Shown: positions 1 through 7,678 of the stretch, one piece after another
How the letters are laid out: each line of letters opens with the position of its first letter
How positions within the stretch are numbered: position 1 is the stretch's first letter
Source: Bacillota bacterium
GTDB taxonomy: Bacteria > Bacillota > Clostridia > Acetivibrionales > DSM-1351
DNA length: 64,000 bases
Direction: 5' to 3'
Assembly: GCA_023390335.1 (NCBI GenBank)
Contig: JAEWCZ010000091.1
Span: forward strand, 1 to 64,000
Notes under the pieces: generated by a model
The model's database searches: none
Told to the model about the DNA's origin: nothing
Seen by the model: only the letters and a program-made list of their open reading frames with translations
Position numbers and translations under genes: made by a program

Positions 1-320
1 ATTCTCTAGAAAAGTTGTTGGATGGTCAATGAGTAACAAAATGAAAGATACTTTAGTAATTGACGCATTTTTACAAGCTTATGGGAAAGAACGTCCTAAT
101 GCAGAATTAATTGTTCATACCGACCAATGTTCTCAGTATACTGGTGGTAAATTCAGGGCTATTCTCTCAAAGTATGGCGCTAAACATAGCAATAGCCGTA
201 AAGGAAACCCTTACGATAATGCAGTAATGGAGTCTTTTTGAGTTATACTACAACACGAAAAGAATACATTCTACATTGGGATATCTCTCTCCATCCCAAT
301 TTGAGAAACAAAATTCATAA
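1..320 (+). pseudogene. IS3-family transposase (orfB) relic
   Basis: This is the C-terminal part of an IS3-type DDE transposase, entering from the left window edge. The second catalytic Asp lies in HTDQCSQYT (about position 118) and the Glu in NPYDNAVMESF, where the frame stops at 239-241. The characteristic C-terminus YYNTKRIHSTLGYLSP resumes one frame over and ends at 318-320. The roughly 25-30 residues that normally separate the Glu motif from this tail are missing, so the copy carries an internal deletion plus frameshift and is inactive. The first Asp would lie outside the window. It is one of several mobile-element remains in the first 6.5 kb. Confidence 0.85.
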
Positions 321-399
321 TTTCCTCTTAACTTTGTGTCTACAAAAGGTTTCTCCTGAGTACCCTTTAAGTACTCTTCCTCAATCCTTGCAACTCCTT

Positions 400-800
400 T
401 CAATGGGGTATAGAAACTTTAATTTTCTTTCGATTAGGAAAAGTTATAGTTCGCTTGTCAGCCAGTTCCAAAGGGTCACCTTTAGTACCGGCACTTGCAG
501 GAAAGCCGTCAATTTCATCTGCTATAACTACATCCTCTGCCCTGTGAACCTCACCTTTAAGTTCTGCAAGCTCAATTTCAGCAGTTTCTCTTTTAATCTT
601 TTCGAGCATAGCATGTTCTTGGTCATAATTAATACCTGCTTCAATCCGCTTTTATTTTTATAATAGTCAACTATGACTTGCATAAAATTGTATTGGCCAT
701 CAGGTTCTTTCCCGATTACACCCTCGGATACGAGCTGATTAATTCGCTGCTCACTAAGATCCATTATTTTTGCCATTGTTTTTGCATTAACCATCATCAT
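400..800 (-). pseudogene. phage terminase small subunit relic (frameshifted)
   Basis: A minus-strand reading frame starts at 800 with an HTH-like N-terminus (NAKTMAKIMDLSEQRINQL, then VSEGVIG) as in Nu1-type terminase small subunits, which recognise phage DNA for packaging. Near 640-645 the sense frame shifts by one: after the frameshift the text continues as EHAMLEKIKRETAEIELAEL then KGEVHRAEDV, the coiled-coil linker typical of the family. Downstream of that the match is lost and no large terminase subunit follows. I read this as a broken prophage fragment. The HTH and linker similarity is recognised by eye; the exact family is less certain. Confidence 0.6.
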
Positions 801-1145
801 ATTCCATCACCTGATTTCCATAAAATTTCCCTTGCATAAATTAAAGCACATAATGGCTTATGGAAGGAAATCCCAAAAAAAACTTATTACCAAGCGTTTT
901 TTGGGGTTCGCCAGCACCGTAAACTTTTTTGACCTTCTGGAAGTACATATTTGCCCTTTGTTCTTGTTTTTAGACAACAAAAAAAGTGATAAACTATTAT
1001 CTCTAAATACTCTCCACTAGGTATTGTGAGTTTACTTTGTTTTCACACTTTCTCCAATAAGTTTAAAGATATTATTTAGTCATTTACAGTCTCAATTTTT
1101 TGGGGTTATTTTAATATTAACAGTTAACAATTGCAGCTCCGCTAG
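801..1145. other. intergenic stretch without a supported gene
   Basis: No reading frame here has a convincing ribosome-binding site and start. A short minus-strand frame (about 1000 down to 850) encodes a lysine-rich peptide but has only a weak AAGGG upstream. The stretch lies directly upstream of the terminase relic, so it is probably decayed prophage sequence. Confidence 0.4.
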
Positions 1146-1221
1146 TCCGGAAAAGTGGCTCTCGCCACACCGGATCTGGCGGTTCTACTGAACAAGATAC
1201 TCAGTAGTTTAGCAAAACGCC
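1146..1221. other. stacked inverted repeats, possible structured RNA or element end
   Basis: TCCGG (1146-1150) pairs with CCGGA (1170-1174) around an inner GTGGC/GCCAC stem (1155-1159 with 1164-1168, loop TCTC). Immediately after it CTACTGA (1185-1191) pairs with TCAGTAG (1201-1207), flanked by GGCG (1178-1181) and CGCC (1218-1221). GC content is well above the surroundings. There is no T-run, so it is not a simple terminator. I do not recognise a family. Confidence 0.45.
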
Positions 1222-1265
1222 TTTATATGGCAGAGATAAAAAAATTTAATAACATTAATTTATAA

Positions 1266-1673
1266 TCAAGGCGTATATGAACCTGTAGCTACTGTATAAA
1301 CTACATAATTTGACGAACCTATCAATTCGTGAGTAGTGTACATAGCATATGTATGATTGCTCGTAAAACTTGATGTCCAATGAGACAAATCTATATCATC
1401 ATATATATGAGTTGTATTATACTCTTCAGTATAAGCTGGAGTACCAACATACGCCCCAGTATCATTATGCACAATAGAAGAGTGCATATAAAGGTGTGCT
1501 GGATTACTAATATATGTATCTATTAGAACATCTTGTCCACCGCCTGATGAGACTCCTCTAAGTGTTCCATATGATCCAGCACTTGTTGAACTTGATGTCG
1601 CAAAAGCAGTAAATGAATTTAACGAAATCAAAAGGGAAAAGGATAAAATAATAGCTATAATTTTCTTCTTCAT
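1266..1673 (-). CDS. small secreted protein, function unknown
   Basis: A 135-residue protein. I place the start at 1673 because AAGGAGGT sits seven bases upstream of this ATG; an in-frame ATG at 1709 lacks such a site. Residues 1-27 form a classic Sec signal peptide (MKKK, hydrophobic core, cleavage expected near AFA/TSS). The mature part is rich in Ser, Thr, Tyr and His, has no cysteine, and shows no motif I recognise. It is transcribed alone in the relic-rich accessory zone with another exported or membrane-anchored protein gene upstream. An extracellular or cell-wall role is inferred from the signal peptide only. Confidence 0.65.
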   Translation of the reverse strand: MKKKIIAIILSFSLLISLNSFTAFATSSSTSAGSYGTLRGVSSGGGQDVLIDTYISNPAHLYMHSSIVHNDTGAYVGTPAYTEEYNTTHIYDDIDLSHWTSSFTSNHTYAMYTTHELIGSSNYVVYTVATGSYTP

Positions 1674-1758
1674 GTAAAATACCTCCTTATATTCTCTGCC
1701 ATTTACCATATTGTAACATATATTACATTTTGTTACAAATTAAAGGTGATCTTTATGA

Positions 1759-2628
1759 TTATTTTTCTATCAAAATAGTATCTATTTTATTAGCTCTATC
1801 ATTACTTTTAGTTGGTATAGCAATAATATAAAAACTGTTGTATTTATTTAAGTTTACACCTGAAATATTAAAGTCAATTGGTATAGTTGATGTATTTTCT
1901 TTAGTAGAATCTATCTTTGCATAATATAGGCCTGAAAACAAAGGTACTATTTTATGGTTTATGTAAGCTGATAAAATATATTGTTCTTCTTTTCCATATA
2001 AGCTAATAGTACATTTAAGCCTATTATTATTAATTTTTATTTTATTAACTACTTTATTTCCCTGTAACACGTTAAAATTTAGGTTATTTTTTGACTCTTC
2101 TTTAATTCTATTTAATTTAAAGTCATCAAAAAACACTATATTATTATTACTATCATTCTTACATGTTAAGGTATATGGTTCTAAAAAAAATACCTTTTGG
2201 TTATTTCCATAGAATTTATCTGATGTATAGGATGGATTTAGCATACTACCAATTTCTATTGAAAGTTTTTTGTCTTTTGCACCAACTTTAGGTTTAAAAT
2301 TTATTTTGATAGTTTTATTAGTATTTTTAGTTAATTTATATGGAATCAAATATGCTTCTTCATGTTTATCAGTATAGTAAGGTTGTGATATTCCATTAAC
2401 AAAAATTATAATACCAACTTCACAATCAATAGGTCCATTATTGTAAATAACATTTGCAGAAATAATATCACCATCATACTTTAATGAATCAACATTAATC
2501 CCATAAGATGCAGTAACTTCTTCTTTTAATTTAGAACTTGTGGATATGCCATCGCTTATAAAATATTTTACAAATATAACAACAACAATAATCAATATTA
2601 AACTGGCAAGACCTATTTTTCGTTTCAT
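1759..2628 (-). CDS. membrane-anchored extracytoplasmic protein, function unknown
   Basis: A 289-residue protein starting at an ATG preceded by GGAGG. Residues 5-24 (IGLASLILIIVVVIFVKYFI) are one uncleaved transmembrane anchor; the remaining ~260 residues are predicted outside. This domain is rich in Lys, Asn, Ile and beta-prone segments, consistent with an immunoglobulin-like or lipoprotein-like beta fold, but no named family is recognisable. Base composition is even more AT-rich than the core genes to the right, as expected for horizontally acquired DNA. It lies 85 bp upstream of the small secreted protein gene; co-transcription is possible but unproven. Confidence 0.65.
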   Translation of the reverse strand: MKRKIGLASLILIIVVVIFVKYFISDGISTSSKLKEEVTASYGINVDSLKYDGDIISANVIYNNGPIDCEVGIIIFVNGISQPYYTDKHEEAYLIPYKLTKNTNKTIKINFKPKVGAKDKKLSIEIGSMLNPSYTSDKFYGNNQKVFFLEPYTLTCKNDSNNNIVFFDDFKLNRIKEESKNNLNFNVLQGNKVVNKIKINNNRLKCTISLYGKEEQYILSAYINHKIVPLFSGLYYAKIDSTKENTSTIPIDFNISGVNLNKYNSFYIIAIPTKSNDRANKIDTILIEK

Positions 2629-2780
2629 TTGCTTTCCTCCAAAATTTTACATACTTGTATTATTATAGAATATGTTAAATTTTAACATTAATTTTCCTTA
2701 TAATCAAGTAAACGGCAATTAGGTAGGTACGATGTAGGTTTAATACATTCATGCTATTTATGATGAATGATATTATCCGT

Positions 2781-2809
2781 TTGAACTGAAGTAAGGTAAT
2801 CCCTAATAT
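2781..2809 (+). promoter_or_regulatory. predicted sigma-A promoter for the 34-codon ORF
   Basis: TTGAAC (2781-2786), a 17-bp spacer and TAATAT (2804-2809). It points at the small ORF at 2864. Confidence 0.4.
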
Positions 2810-2863
2810 AATTAATTTTTGTGAATATAATATTTACTGGTCATCTTTACTTGAGGAGGTGAA

Positions 2864-2968
2864 ATGTCTATGTATATGTTATTGTTGGTCTATGGCGATT
2901 ATATCAAGTCATTATTCTCTAAGTACGGAATGCAGTTTAGCAAGTGTTATCACTTGATATTCAAGTGA
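2864..2968 (+). CDS. 34-aa small ORF with strong ribosome-binding site
   Basis: A 34-codon frame beginning MSMYMLLLVYGDYIK, hydrophobic at the N-terminus and basic later. GAGGAGGTGA ends one base before the ATG, and a plausible promoter sits at 2781-2809. The stop codon overlaps a perfect inverted repeat, TCACTTG/CAAGTGA (2950-2968). The MSxY opening followed by a hydrophobic run is loosely reminiscent of holin-like type I toxins, but the match is weak. An opposing promoter-like sequence at 3038-3066 would give an antisense transcript over its 3' end. It could also be a chance or decayed frame. Confidence 0.35.
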   Translation: MSMYMLLLVYGDYIKSLFSKYGMQFSKCYHLIFK

Positions 2969-3037
2969 CAACTAGATAACGTTTGAGAAAACTCTACTTT
3001 ATCTATGACCAAGAGATATTAAAATAATATTTTTTCC

Positions 3038-3066
3038 ATAATCTTTTCATCCTTCTTTTATGTCAA
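3038..3066 (-). promoter_or_regulatory. predicted minus-strand promoter opposite the small ORF
   Basis: Read on the minus strand: TTGACA (3066-3061), a 17-bp spacer, GATTAT (3043-3038). A transcript would start near 3031 and run antisense to the 3' end of the 34-codon ORF. Confidence 0.35.
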
Positions 3067-3189
3067 TGATTTATCGTCTGTATTCCAGCATTCATCTCAA
3101 ACTTTTAAAGATATCAATATAATAATACTTTTTGTAACCACAAAATAAACAAGTAGCTGACATCTGCCAACTACTCACATTGATTAGAA

Positions 3190-3257
3190 TATTAAAATTA
3201 TTTTACGCCCTAAAATAGGCAATAAAAAACCGCATTTCATTTAACTGAATGTGCGGT
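3190..3257. repeat. intergenic repeat copy R0 (right half), terminator
   Basis: This is the right-hand part of the repeat family described at 3749 and 4247. It shares CCTAAAATA, an A-run, ACCGCA (3229-3234), TTTCATTT and the end motif AACTGAATGTGCGGT (to 3257). ACCGCA pairs with TGCGGT (3252-3257), and on the minus strand an A/T-run follows, so it also serves as terminator of the gene ending at 3285. The left half cannot be aligned with confidence. Confidence 0.6.
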
Positions 3258-3284
3258 GGTGATTGATTAATTCTGTATTAAAAT

Positions 3285-3698
3285 TTACCTTTTTCCAGGT
3301 TCAATGGTTAAATTTTTAGCAATTACATATCCTACTAATCCAATTGAAGCATTAAATTCAAACAATTTGTAAGCGTTATCAATCAATTCTTTCTCCAACT
3401 CTTGGCTATTTCTTGATTTCATAGAAGGAAAGCAATACTTAAGGCTTTCATTTATGGAATCAGTATTTTCATTTACATAGTCTATAATTGATAGTTGGTA
3501 TAAATCTAAAATTATATTGCAGTTGATAACATTTTCAAATGAATGAGCTAATAAACCATTAAATGTAATTAATATTGTTTTTTTATCTTCATTTTCAGTA
3601 ACCATTTGAAGTGTTTCGTTTACAAAATCTACAGAATAACCTTTGATTGTATTATCATGAACCATTTCTCCAAAGTTTTCGATTATCGGATTCTCCAT
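3285..3698 (-). CDS. hypothetical 137-aa soluble protein
   Basis: A 137-residue protein without signal peptide or membrane helix. The start at 3698 has GAGGTGA eight bases upstream. It is acidic and mixed alpha/beta by composition (segments such as KKTILITFNGLLAHSFEN), with no cysteine cluster or recognisable catalytic motif. Small soluble proteins of this type near mobile DNA are sometimes immunity proteins, but nothing here proves that. It is bounded by a repeat-type terminator on its 3' side (3229-3257) and repeat copy R1 on its 5' side (3749-3841). Function unknown. Confidence 0.55.
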   Translation of the reverse strand: MENPIIENFGEMVHDNTIKGYSVDFVNETLQMVTENEDKKTILITFNGLLAHSFENVINCNIILDLYQLSIIDYVNENTDSINESLKYCFPSMKSRNSQELEKELIDNAYKLFEFNASIGLVGYVIAKNLTIEPGKR

Positions 3699-3748
3699 TT
3701 TTATTCACCTCACAAATCCCTTGTCTTAAGTGTAACAATTCTTAACCA

Positions 3749-3841
3749 CTACCGCAATATTCAATTTTCAAAGATCATATTTAGTCGCTATAGACTAATT
3801 TTGTTCAATAAAAAAGCACATTCTTTAATTGAATGTGCGGT
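3749..3841. repeat. intergenic repeat copy R1 with terminal inverted repeats
   Basis: It begins TACCGCAATATTCAATT and ends AATTGAATGTGCGGTA; the ends are imperfect inverted repeats of about 15 bp. The interior shares TTCAA, AGTCGC and a CAATAAAAAA block with the other copies. GCACATTC (3816-3823) and GAATGTGC (3831-3838) form a perfect hairpin followed on the minus strand by a T-run, so it terminates the gene ending at 3876. This is the shorter of two complete copies. Confidence 0.65.
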
Positions 3842-3875
3842 AATGGAATGATTCTTGAATTATAAAGATTATGAG

Positions 3876-4139
3876 TTAATTTGATTTGTTAATCCATTGC
3901 ATAAATAAAACAGTAGAAAGCATAAAAGACAGTATTATTATGGACACGCCTATAACTATTGGGAAGTATGTACAACTTGTCATTAATTCTTGTGATGTCG
4001 TCCATCCAGTTGCACCTTTAGTTCTTGATACACTTATGGCTATGTCACGTCCTTTAAAGAACCCGATAAATGTAACAAAACTACCGCTTAGAAACAAAAT
4101 AGCTATTAATATAATAGCTTTAATCTGTTTTTGGATCAT
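3876..4139 (-). CDS. hypothetical 87-aa protein with two transmembrane helices
   Basis: An 87-residue protein with two predicted membrane segments, at about residues 7-27 (IKAIILIAILFLSGSFVTFIG) and 58-80 (FPIVIGVSIIILSFMLSTVL). They are joined by a polar loop containing GRDIAISVSRTKGATGWTTSQ. The ATG at 4139 is preceded by AAAGGATGA. No family is recognised. It is the second gene of the repeat-separated trio (R1 on its 3' side, R2 on its 5' side). The topology suggests a small inner-membrane protein; a partner is not evident. Confidence 0.55.
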   Translation of the reverse strand: MIQKQIKAIILIAILFLSGSFVTFIGFFKGRDIAISVSRTKGATGWTTSQELMTSCTYFPIVIGVSIIILSFMLSTVLFMQWINKSN

Positions 4140-4246
4140 TTATTCATCCTTTCTAATACTTTTATGATATTTTACAACTCTACCTTCAAAGCAACTTTAT
4201 TACAAATAATACTATATCTGCAACATTACTCTGTCAAGTATCAATC

Positions 4247-4357
4247 CTTACCGCACTATTCAGTTGGTAATGTTCAAATTTGTTACTCGCATTCCCGCTA
4301 TATTGCGAACTAAAATATGGCGCAAAAAACCGCAACTCATTTTACTGAATGTGCGGT
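4247..4357. repeat. intergenic repeat copy R2 with terminal inverted repeats
   Basis: It begins TACCGCACTATTCAGTT (4248-4264) and ends ACTGAATGTGCGGT; these are inverted repeats differing by one inserted base. The first ~55 bp align with copy R3, and the right half aligns with R0 (CTAAAATA, A-run, ACCGCA, CTCATTTT). AAAACCGCA and TGCGGTTTT (about 4325-4359) make the terminator of the MerR gene on its right (stop at 4473). It separates that gene from the 87-aa gene. Confidence 0.7.
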
Positions 4358-4472
4358 TTTGATTCTTGGTATTGTATTCAATTTTTTGTTAATTTGTACA
4401 ATTTAATGGCTGATATTTAAATCACGTTATATAAAAAATAACGAATTAAAGTACCCTCATAAACCCAATGTT

Positions 4473-5468
4473 TCATTCTGCTGTTGCTTTTTTCTCAATT
4501 ATGGGTAAGAGCAAGTCTATTTGAATGGTAACGTCATCGGGAGAAAGCATAAACTTATTTATATAATTAAGATGTTCCTCTATGCACTCTCTCTCTACAA
4601 TTTGATCCTTAAAATTCAATGTGTACTTATCGTTATTCTGTGCCCACTCATATAGTTTTAACCATTCATCAAAAGAACCCATAGGAATCATATAAGCACA
4701 ATATAATCCTCCTGCAAATTGCTTTTTAGTAAAGGGTGGCTTTAGTTCATACTCATCTGGAATTGTAACCCATCTTTCATATCCATGATCACTCCCATCT
4801 GGCATATTGCCGTTTGGGTTGTTAAAACCAAAATGCCTAAAATCAGGTTTCATTTCATACAGTTTTGTTTCTCTGATAAAATGGTGTAGTAAATTCCCAC
4901 TTTCAATCTCAGGAACACCACCTATGCAATGAATACTTGCTACCGTAGCAGGCGGTAAATAGATGATTCTTACCTCCTTATCATGTAATTTGTTCAAATT
5001 TTCGTTGGCTTTGTTTAGTTCTTCCATTGCCTTTTCCTCCTTAAAGTTTATCTTGGTAAGAAGTAAAGGCTCAACAATCTTTAAGATGTCATTATCATGG
5101 AGTAAGTCCAACTTAACATAAATTTCCTCACTCTCAGTTAAACGAGCAACTAACGATTTTAAAATAGTTTTTATTGTGGTGAGAGCGGTAATCTCGATAT
5201 CAAGCTGAGCAATACTTTCTTGGAATATTTCAACTATGAGCGATTGCTTTGTGTTTTGAAAAATAGATTTTATCTGTTTTAAGGGGATACGCAATTTGCG
5301 TAGAACAATAACCTGTTGCAGACGTCTTATGGTAACTTCATCATATGTACGATAAGCATAATCCTCTTTCTTTTGGCTCTGTATTAGTTCTAATTGCTCA
5401 TAATAACGAAGCGTTCTTGTTGAAATATTTAAGCTTTTTGACACTTCGCTGATTGTCATTAAACCCAT
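4473..5468 (-). CDS. MerR-family transcriptional regulator with GyrI-like effector domain
   Basis: A ~331-residue regulator. The start at 5468 (MGLMTISEVSKSL) is chosen because AAGGAG lies 10 bases upstream; an ATG at 5486 would overlap that site. Residues 4-70 are a MerR winged helix (ISEVSKSLNISTRTLRYYEQ, then YRTYDEVTIRRLQQVIVLR). They are followed by a dimerisation helix and, from about residue 160, a GyrI-like small-molecule-binding domain (IHCIGGVPEIE, WVTIPDEYEL, GGLYCAYMIP). Such proteins typically activate efflux or detoxification genes on binding hydrophobic drugs, but no transporter is adjacent. It is the third gene of the repeat-separated trio, which suggests it was acquired as a unit. 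Confidence 0.85.
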   Translation of the reverse strand: MGLMTISEVSKSLNISTRTLRYYEQLELIQSQKKEDYAYRTYDEVTIRRLQQVIVLRKLRIPLKQIKSIFQNTKQSLIVEIFQESIAQLDIEITALTTIKTILKSLVARLTESEEIYVKLDLLHDNDILKIVEPLLLTKINFKEEKAMEELNKANENLNKLHDKEVRIIYLPPATVASIHCIGGVPEIESGNLLHHFIRETKLYEMKPDFRHFGFNNPNGNMPDGSDHGYERWVTIPDEYELKPPFTKKQFAGGLYCAYMIPMGSFDEWLKLYEWAQNNDKYTLNFKDQIVERECIEEHLNYINKFMLSPDDVTIQIDLLLPIIEKKATAE

Positions 5469-5641
5469 GCGTTCATCTCCTTCCATTTTAGTATAAAGGA
5501 CGACACGACGTCAAAGTCAATAGTTTTTAATATGAATTATTTTAATTTCACATAATGAAACAATTCTGCCTTATATGCAAAAACTCATTATATCTATACT
5601 ATCTTTGGAATTAATTAGATCAATGTATTTATATTGAACAA

Positions 5642-5700
5642 GTACCGCACTATTCAGTTCTCAAGATTCAACTTTCTTACAGTCGCAATCTTTTGCTATT
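5642..5700. repeat. intergenic repeat copy R3 (left half)
   Basis: TACCGCACTATTCAGTT (5643-5659) is identical to the start of copy R2. The similarity continues through TCAAGATTCAACTTTCTTAC, AGTCGCAATC and TTGCTATTGTCTAC. The right end (CTGAATGTGCGGT) is absent, so this copy is truncated on the side facing the integrase relic. Confidence 0.65.
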
Positions 5701-5914
5701 GTCTACTACATGTACCGTAGTTCCCTTTTGAAAAGTACTCGCTTTTGCCCTTTTCATTTGCCTTTATTAATTCGTTGATTGCCTTTATTCGTTTACGCAG
5801 TTTCTGTTTTTTCAAAATCAGTGTTTTAACCTCTTCCTTACTCAATTTCCAGTTTGGATGTTTGAAGAGGATGGAGAAATAACAAAGGATATGTTGCATC
5901 AAAAGAACTTGCAA
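5696..5914 (-). CDS. short lysine-rich frame, doubtful
   Basis: A 72-codon frame whose second half (NWKLSKEEVKTLILKKQKL, then RKRIKAINELIKANEK) has amphipathic, helix-like composition and may be the tail of a real protein. The first 20 codons overlap other sense on the opposite strand and there is no good ribosome-binding site. It is probably a fragment of a decayed mobile-element gene. No function can be assigned. Confidence 0.25.
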   Translation of the reverse strand: MQVLLMQHILCYFSILFKHPNWKLSKEEVKTLILKKQKLRKRIKAINELIKANEKGKSEYFSKGNYGTCSRQ

Positions 5915-5959
5915 AACAGCTAGGGAAGAAAATCTTACAGATAGGAGGTATCTGTGAGG

Positions 5960-6445
5960 ATGGCTGAGAGGCGGAACTGAGTTTTTCTACAATTAATAAC
6001 ATTAAACTCCTTGTCGGTCAATTATATGATTATGCCTAAGATAATGATATTGTCGATAATAATCTAGGCAAAAAAATAAAAGTATCAAGAGGAGAAAAGA
6101 CAACCAGAGAAGCATTTACAGATATTGAAATAAAAGCTATAACAGGGCAGCACTTAGAGGCGTTGAATGGATTGATACAATTTTAATACTGATTTATACA
6201 GGTATGCGTATTTCTGAGCTTCTACTTTTGACAGGTGGAATAAAAACCGATGCAGGTAAAGTATTAATGTAAGAATATTAGATCCTCATTGTTGCCGACA
6301 TACTTTTGCAACTATACTATCTAAAGCCAAAGCTAATACAAAATCAATTCAAAAACTTATTGGACATAGCAGTTATGCAACTACTACTGATATTTATACT
6401 CACACCGATTTAGATGAACTTAGAAAGGCCATAAATAAACTATAA
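5960..6445 (+). pseudogene. tyrosine integrase relic beside tRNA-Thr
   Basis: A ribosome-binding site and a short start (MAERRN, stop) are followed by broken pieces of a phage/ICE-type tyrosine recombinase. These are an N-terminal/core segment (INNIKLLVGQLYDYA, then KKIKVSRGEKTTREAFTDIE), then ILIYTGMRISELLLL with the box I arginine. After an internal deletion comes the intact C-terminus HCCRHTFAT...LIGHSSYATTTDIYTHT with the H-x-x-R, His and catalytic Tyr. Several stops and frame changes make it inactive. The reading frame ends 124 bp from the 3' end of tRNA-Thr, the usual arrangement for an element integrated into a tRNA gene. It marks one border of the accessory zone. Confidence 0.85.
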
Positions 6446-6539
6446 ATAGTATTAAAGCTTGTTAGTTACGTGTTAGTTTTTTGTTAGTTACCGTTAAAAT
6501 TTAGTATGATTTTTAGGGATTTTTATTATAATAAAAAAC

Positions 6540-6561
6540 CACCTATGCATTGAAATAGGTG
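6540..6561 (-). terminator. terminator of tRNA-Thr
   Basis: CACCTAT/ATAGGTG hairpin followed on the minus strand by GTTTTTTATT. Confidence 0.75.
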
Positions 6562-6568
6562 ATTTTCT

Positions 6569-6644
6569 TGGAGCTGGTAAGCGGAATCGAACCGCTGACC
6601 TGCTGATTACGAATCAGCTGCACTACCGACTGTGCTATACCAGC
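6569..6644 (-). tRNA. tRNA-Thr (anticodon CGT)
   Basis: A 76-nt cloverleaf: acceptor GCTGGTA/TACCAGC, D arm GCACAGTCGGTAGTGC, anticodon stem GCTGA/TCAGC with loop TTCGTAA (CGT, reading ACG), T arm with TTCGATT, and an encoded CCA. Its 3' end faces the integrase relic and is the likely attachment site of the lost element. Confidence 0.95.
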
Positions 6645-6707
6645 ATACATGCTATTATCTTCTTGCACTCTATATATTAGCACTAAATTCCTTTTAATTC
6701 AATTATT

Positions 6708-7541
6708 TTATATTTTTTCCTTCTCAGTTAAAGAAGGTATTATATTATAAATTATATCTTGCAAAGCATTTTCGTCATTACTCACAGTCACTATATCAGC
6801 AACAGCCTTAACACACTCTCTGGCATTACCGACTGCAATTCCAACATCAGCCAATCTTATTATTTCAACATCATTATCGTAATCACCTACTGCGATAATG
6901 ATTTTATCCTTATACTGGTGCGAATTTTTTAATCTCGCCAAAGCAGACCCCTTCGAAACGCCTTTCTTAATAAGCTCAAGATAAAATACCTGTGAAAAAA
7001 AACTATCCACCTTATCAAGAAAATTATAATTTTCCAACATACTATAGGCTTTTTGCAGGCTTTCCGGACTGTCATACATAAGTACCTTAATCCAGTCCAT
7101 TTTCATGACCTCATCAAGTGTGGTTCTTAAGTATACTTGTTTCTCCCTTTCAACATATGGTTCCCGTATATGGTCAGGAGTTATTATGTACAACATGTCA
7201 GGTGTAAATATTTCAACCACCATGTTTTTATGGTTTTTCATGCAATAAATAATATATTGCTCAACTACACTCTTATCCATAAGTTCAGTAGCTAAAAATC
7301 TTTCCTCTTGAAAATTGTAAATACCTCCTCCGTTATATAGGATACATGGGCCATTCAGAGTTAAATTTTCTATGTAGGGACGTATATTGTCCTTTGAACG
7401 TCCTGTGGCAATAGCAAAGCTCCCACCATTTTTTATAAAATTGCTAATAGCGTCTAAATTCTCCTGGGATATGAAATGCTGAGAGTTTATCAAAGTACCA
7501 TCTAAATCGCTTATTAAAAGGTATTTATTATAATTAATCAT
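6708..7541 (-). CDS. Cof-type HAD-superfamily phosphatase
   Basis: A 277-residue cytosolic hydrolase of the HAD superfamily, subclass IIB (Cof/YidA type), which dephosphorylates sugar phosphates, pyridoxal phosphate or nucleotide-like metabolites. Motif I is DLDGT (residues 14-18, nucleophile and general acid Asp), motif II IATGRS, and motif IV GDYDNDVEII, all intact. The cap domain lies between about residues 85 and 195. The length is normal for the family. GGTGAGG precedes the ATG at 7541. It is the first gene right of the tRNA-Thr and appears monocistronic. The substrate cannot be read from sequence. Confidence 0.9.
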   Translation of the reverse strand: MINYNKYLLISDLDGTLINSQHFISQENLDAISNFIKNGGSFAIATGRSKDNIRPYIENLTLNGPCILYNGGGIYNFQEERFLATELMDKSVVEQYIIYCMKNHKNMVVEIFTPDMLYIITPDHIREPYVEREKQVYLRTTLDEVMKMDWIKVLMYDSPESLQKAYSMLENYNFLDKVDSFFSQVFYLELIKKGVSKGSALARLKNSHQYKDKIIIAVGDYDNDVEIIRLADVGIAVGNARECVKAVADIVTVSNDENALQDIIYNIIPSLTEKEKI

Positions 7542-7641
7542 ATGACCTCACCAAAATTATATTTTATCTGAACTATAAAATATAATATGGTTTTATTTGT
7601 AAAAAATCAACATTTAACTAGAAAAAACTTCAAAAAATGCA

Positions 7642-7672
7642 ACTTCCCACATGACAAATTCACGTGGGAAGT
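7642..7672 (-). terminator. hairpin terminator after the zinc-finger gene
   Basis: ACTTCCCAC/GTGGGAAGT stem followed on the minus strand by TGCATTTTTT. Confidence 0.6.
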
Positions 7673-7678
7673 CTGGTC

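Noticed and set aside
3190..5700. Classical integron with attC sites and IntI
   Set aside because: The repeats lack the GTTRRRY/RYYYAAC core arrangement, and the nearby recombinase relic is of the phage/ICE type beside a tRNA, so I report a cassette-like array only.
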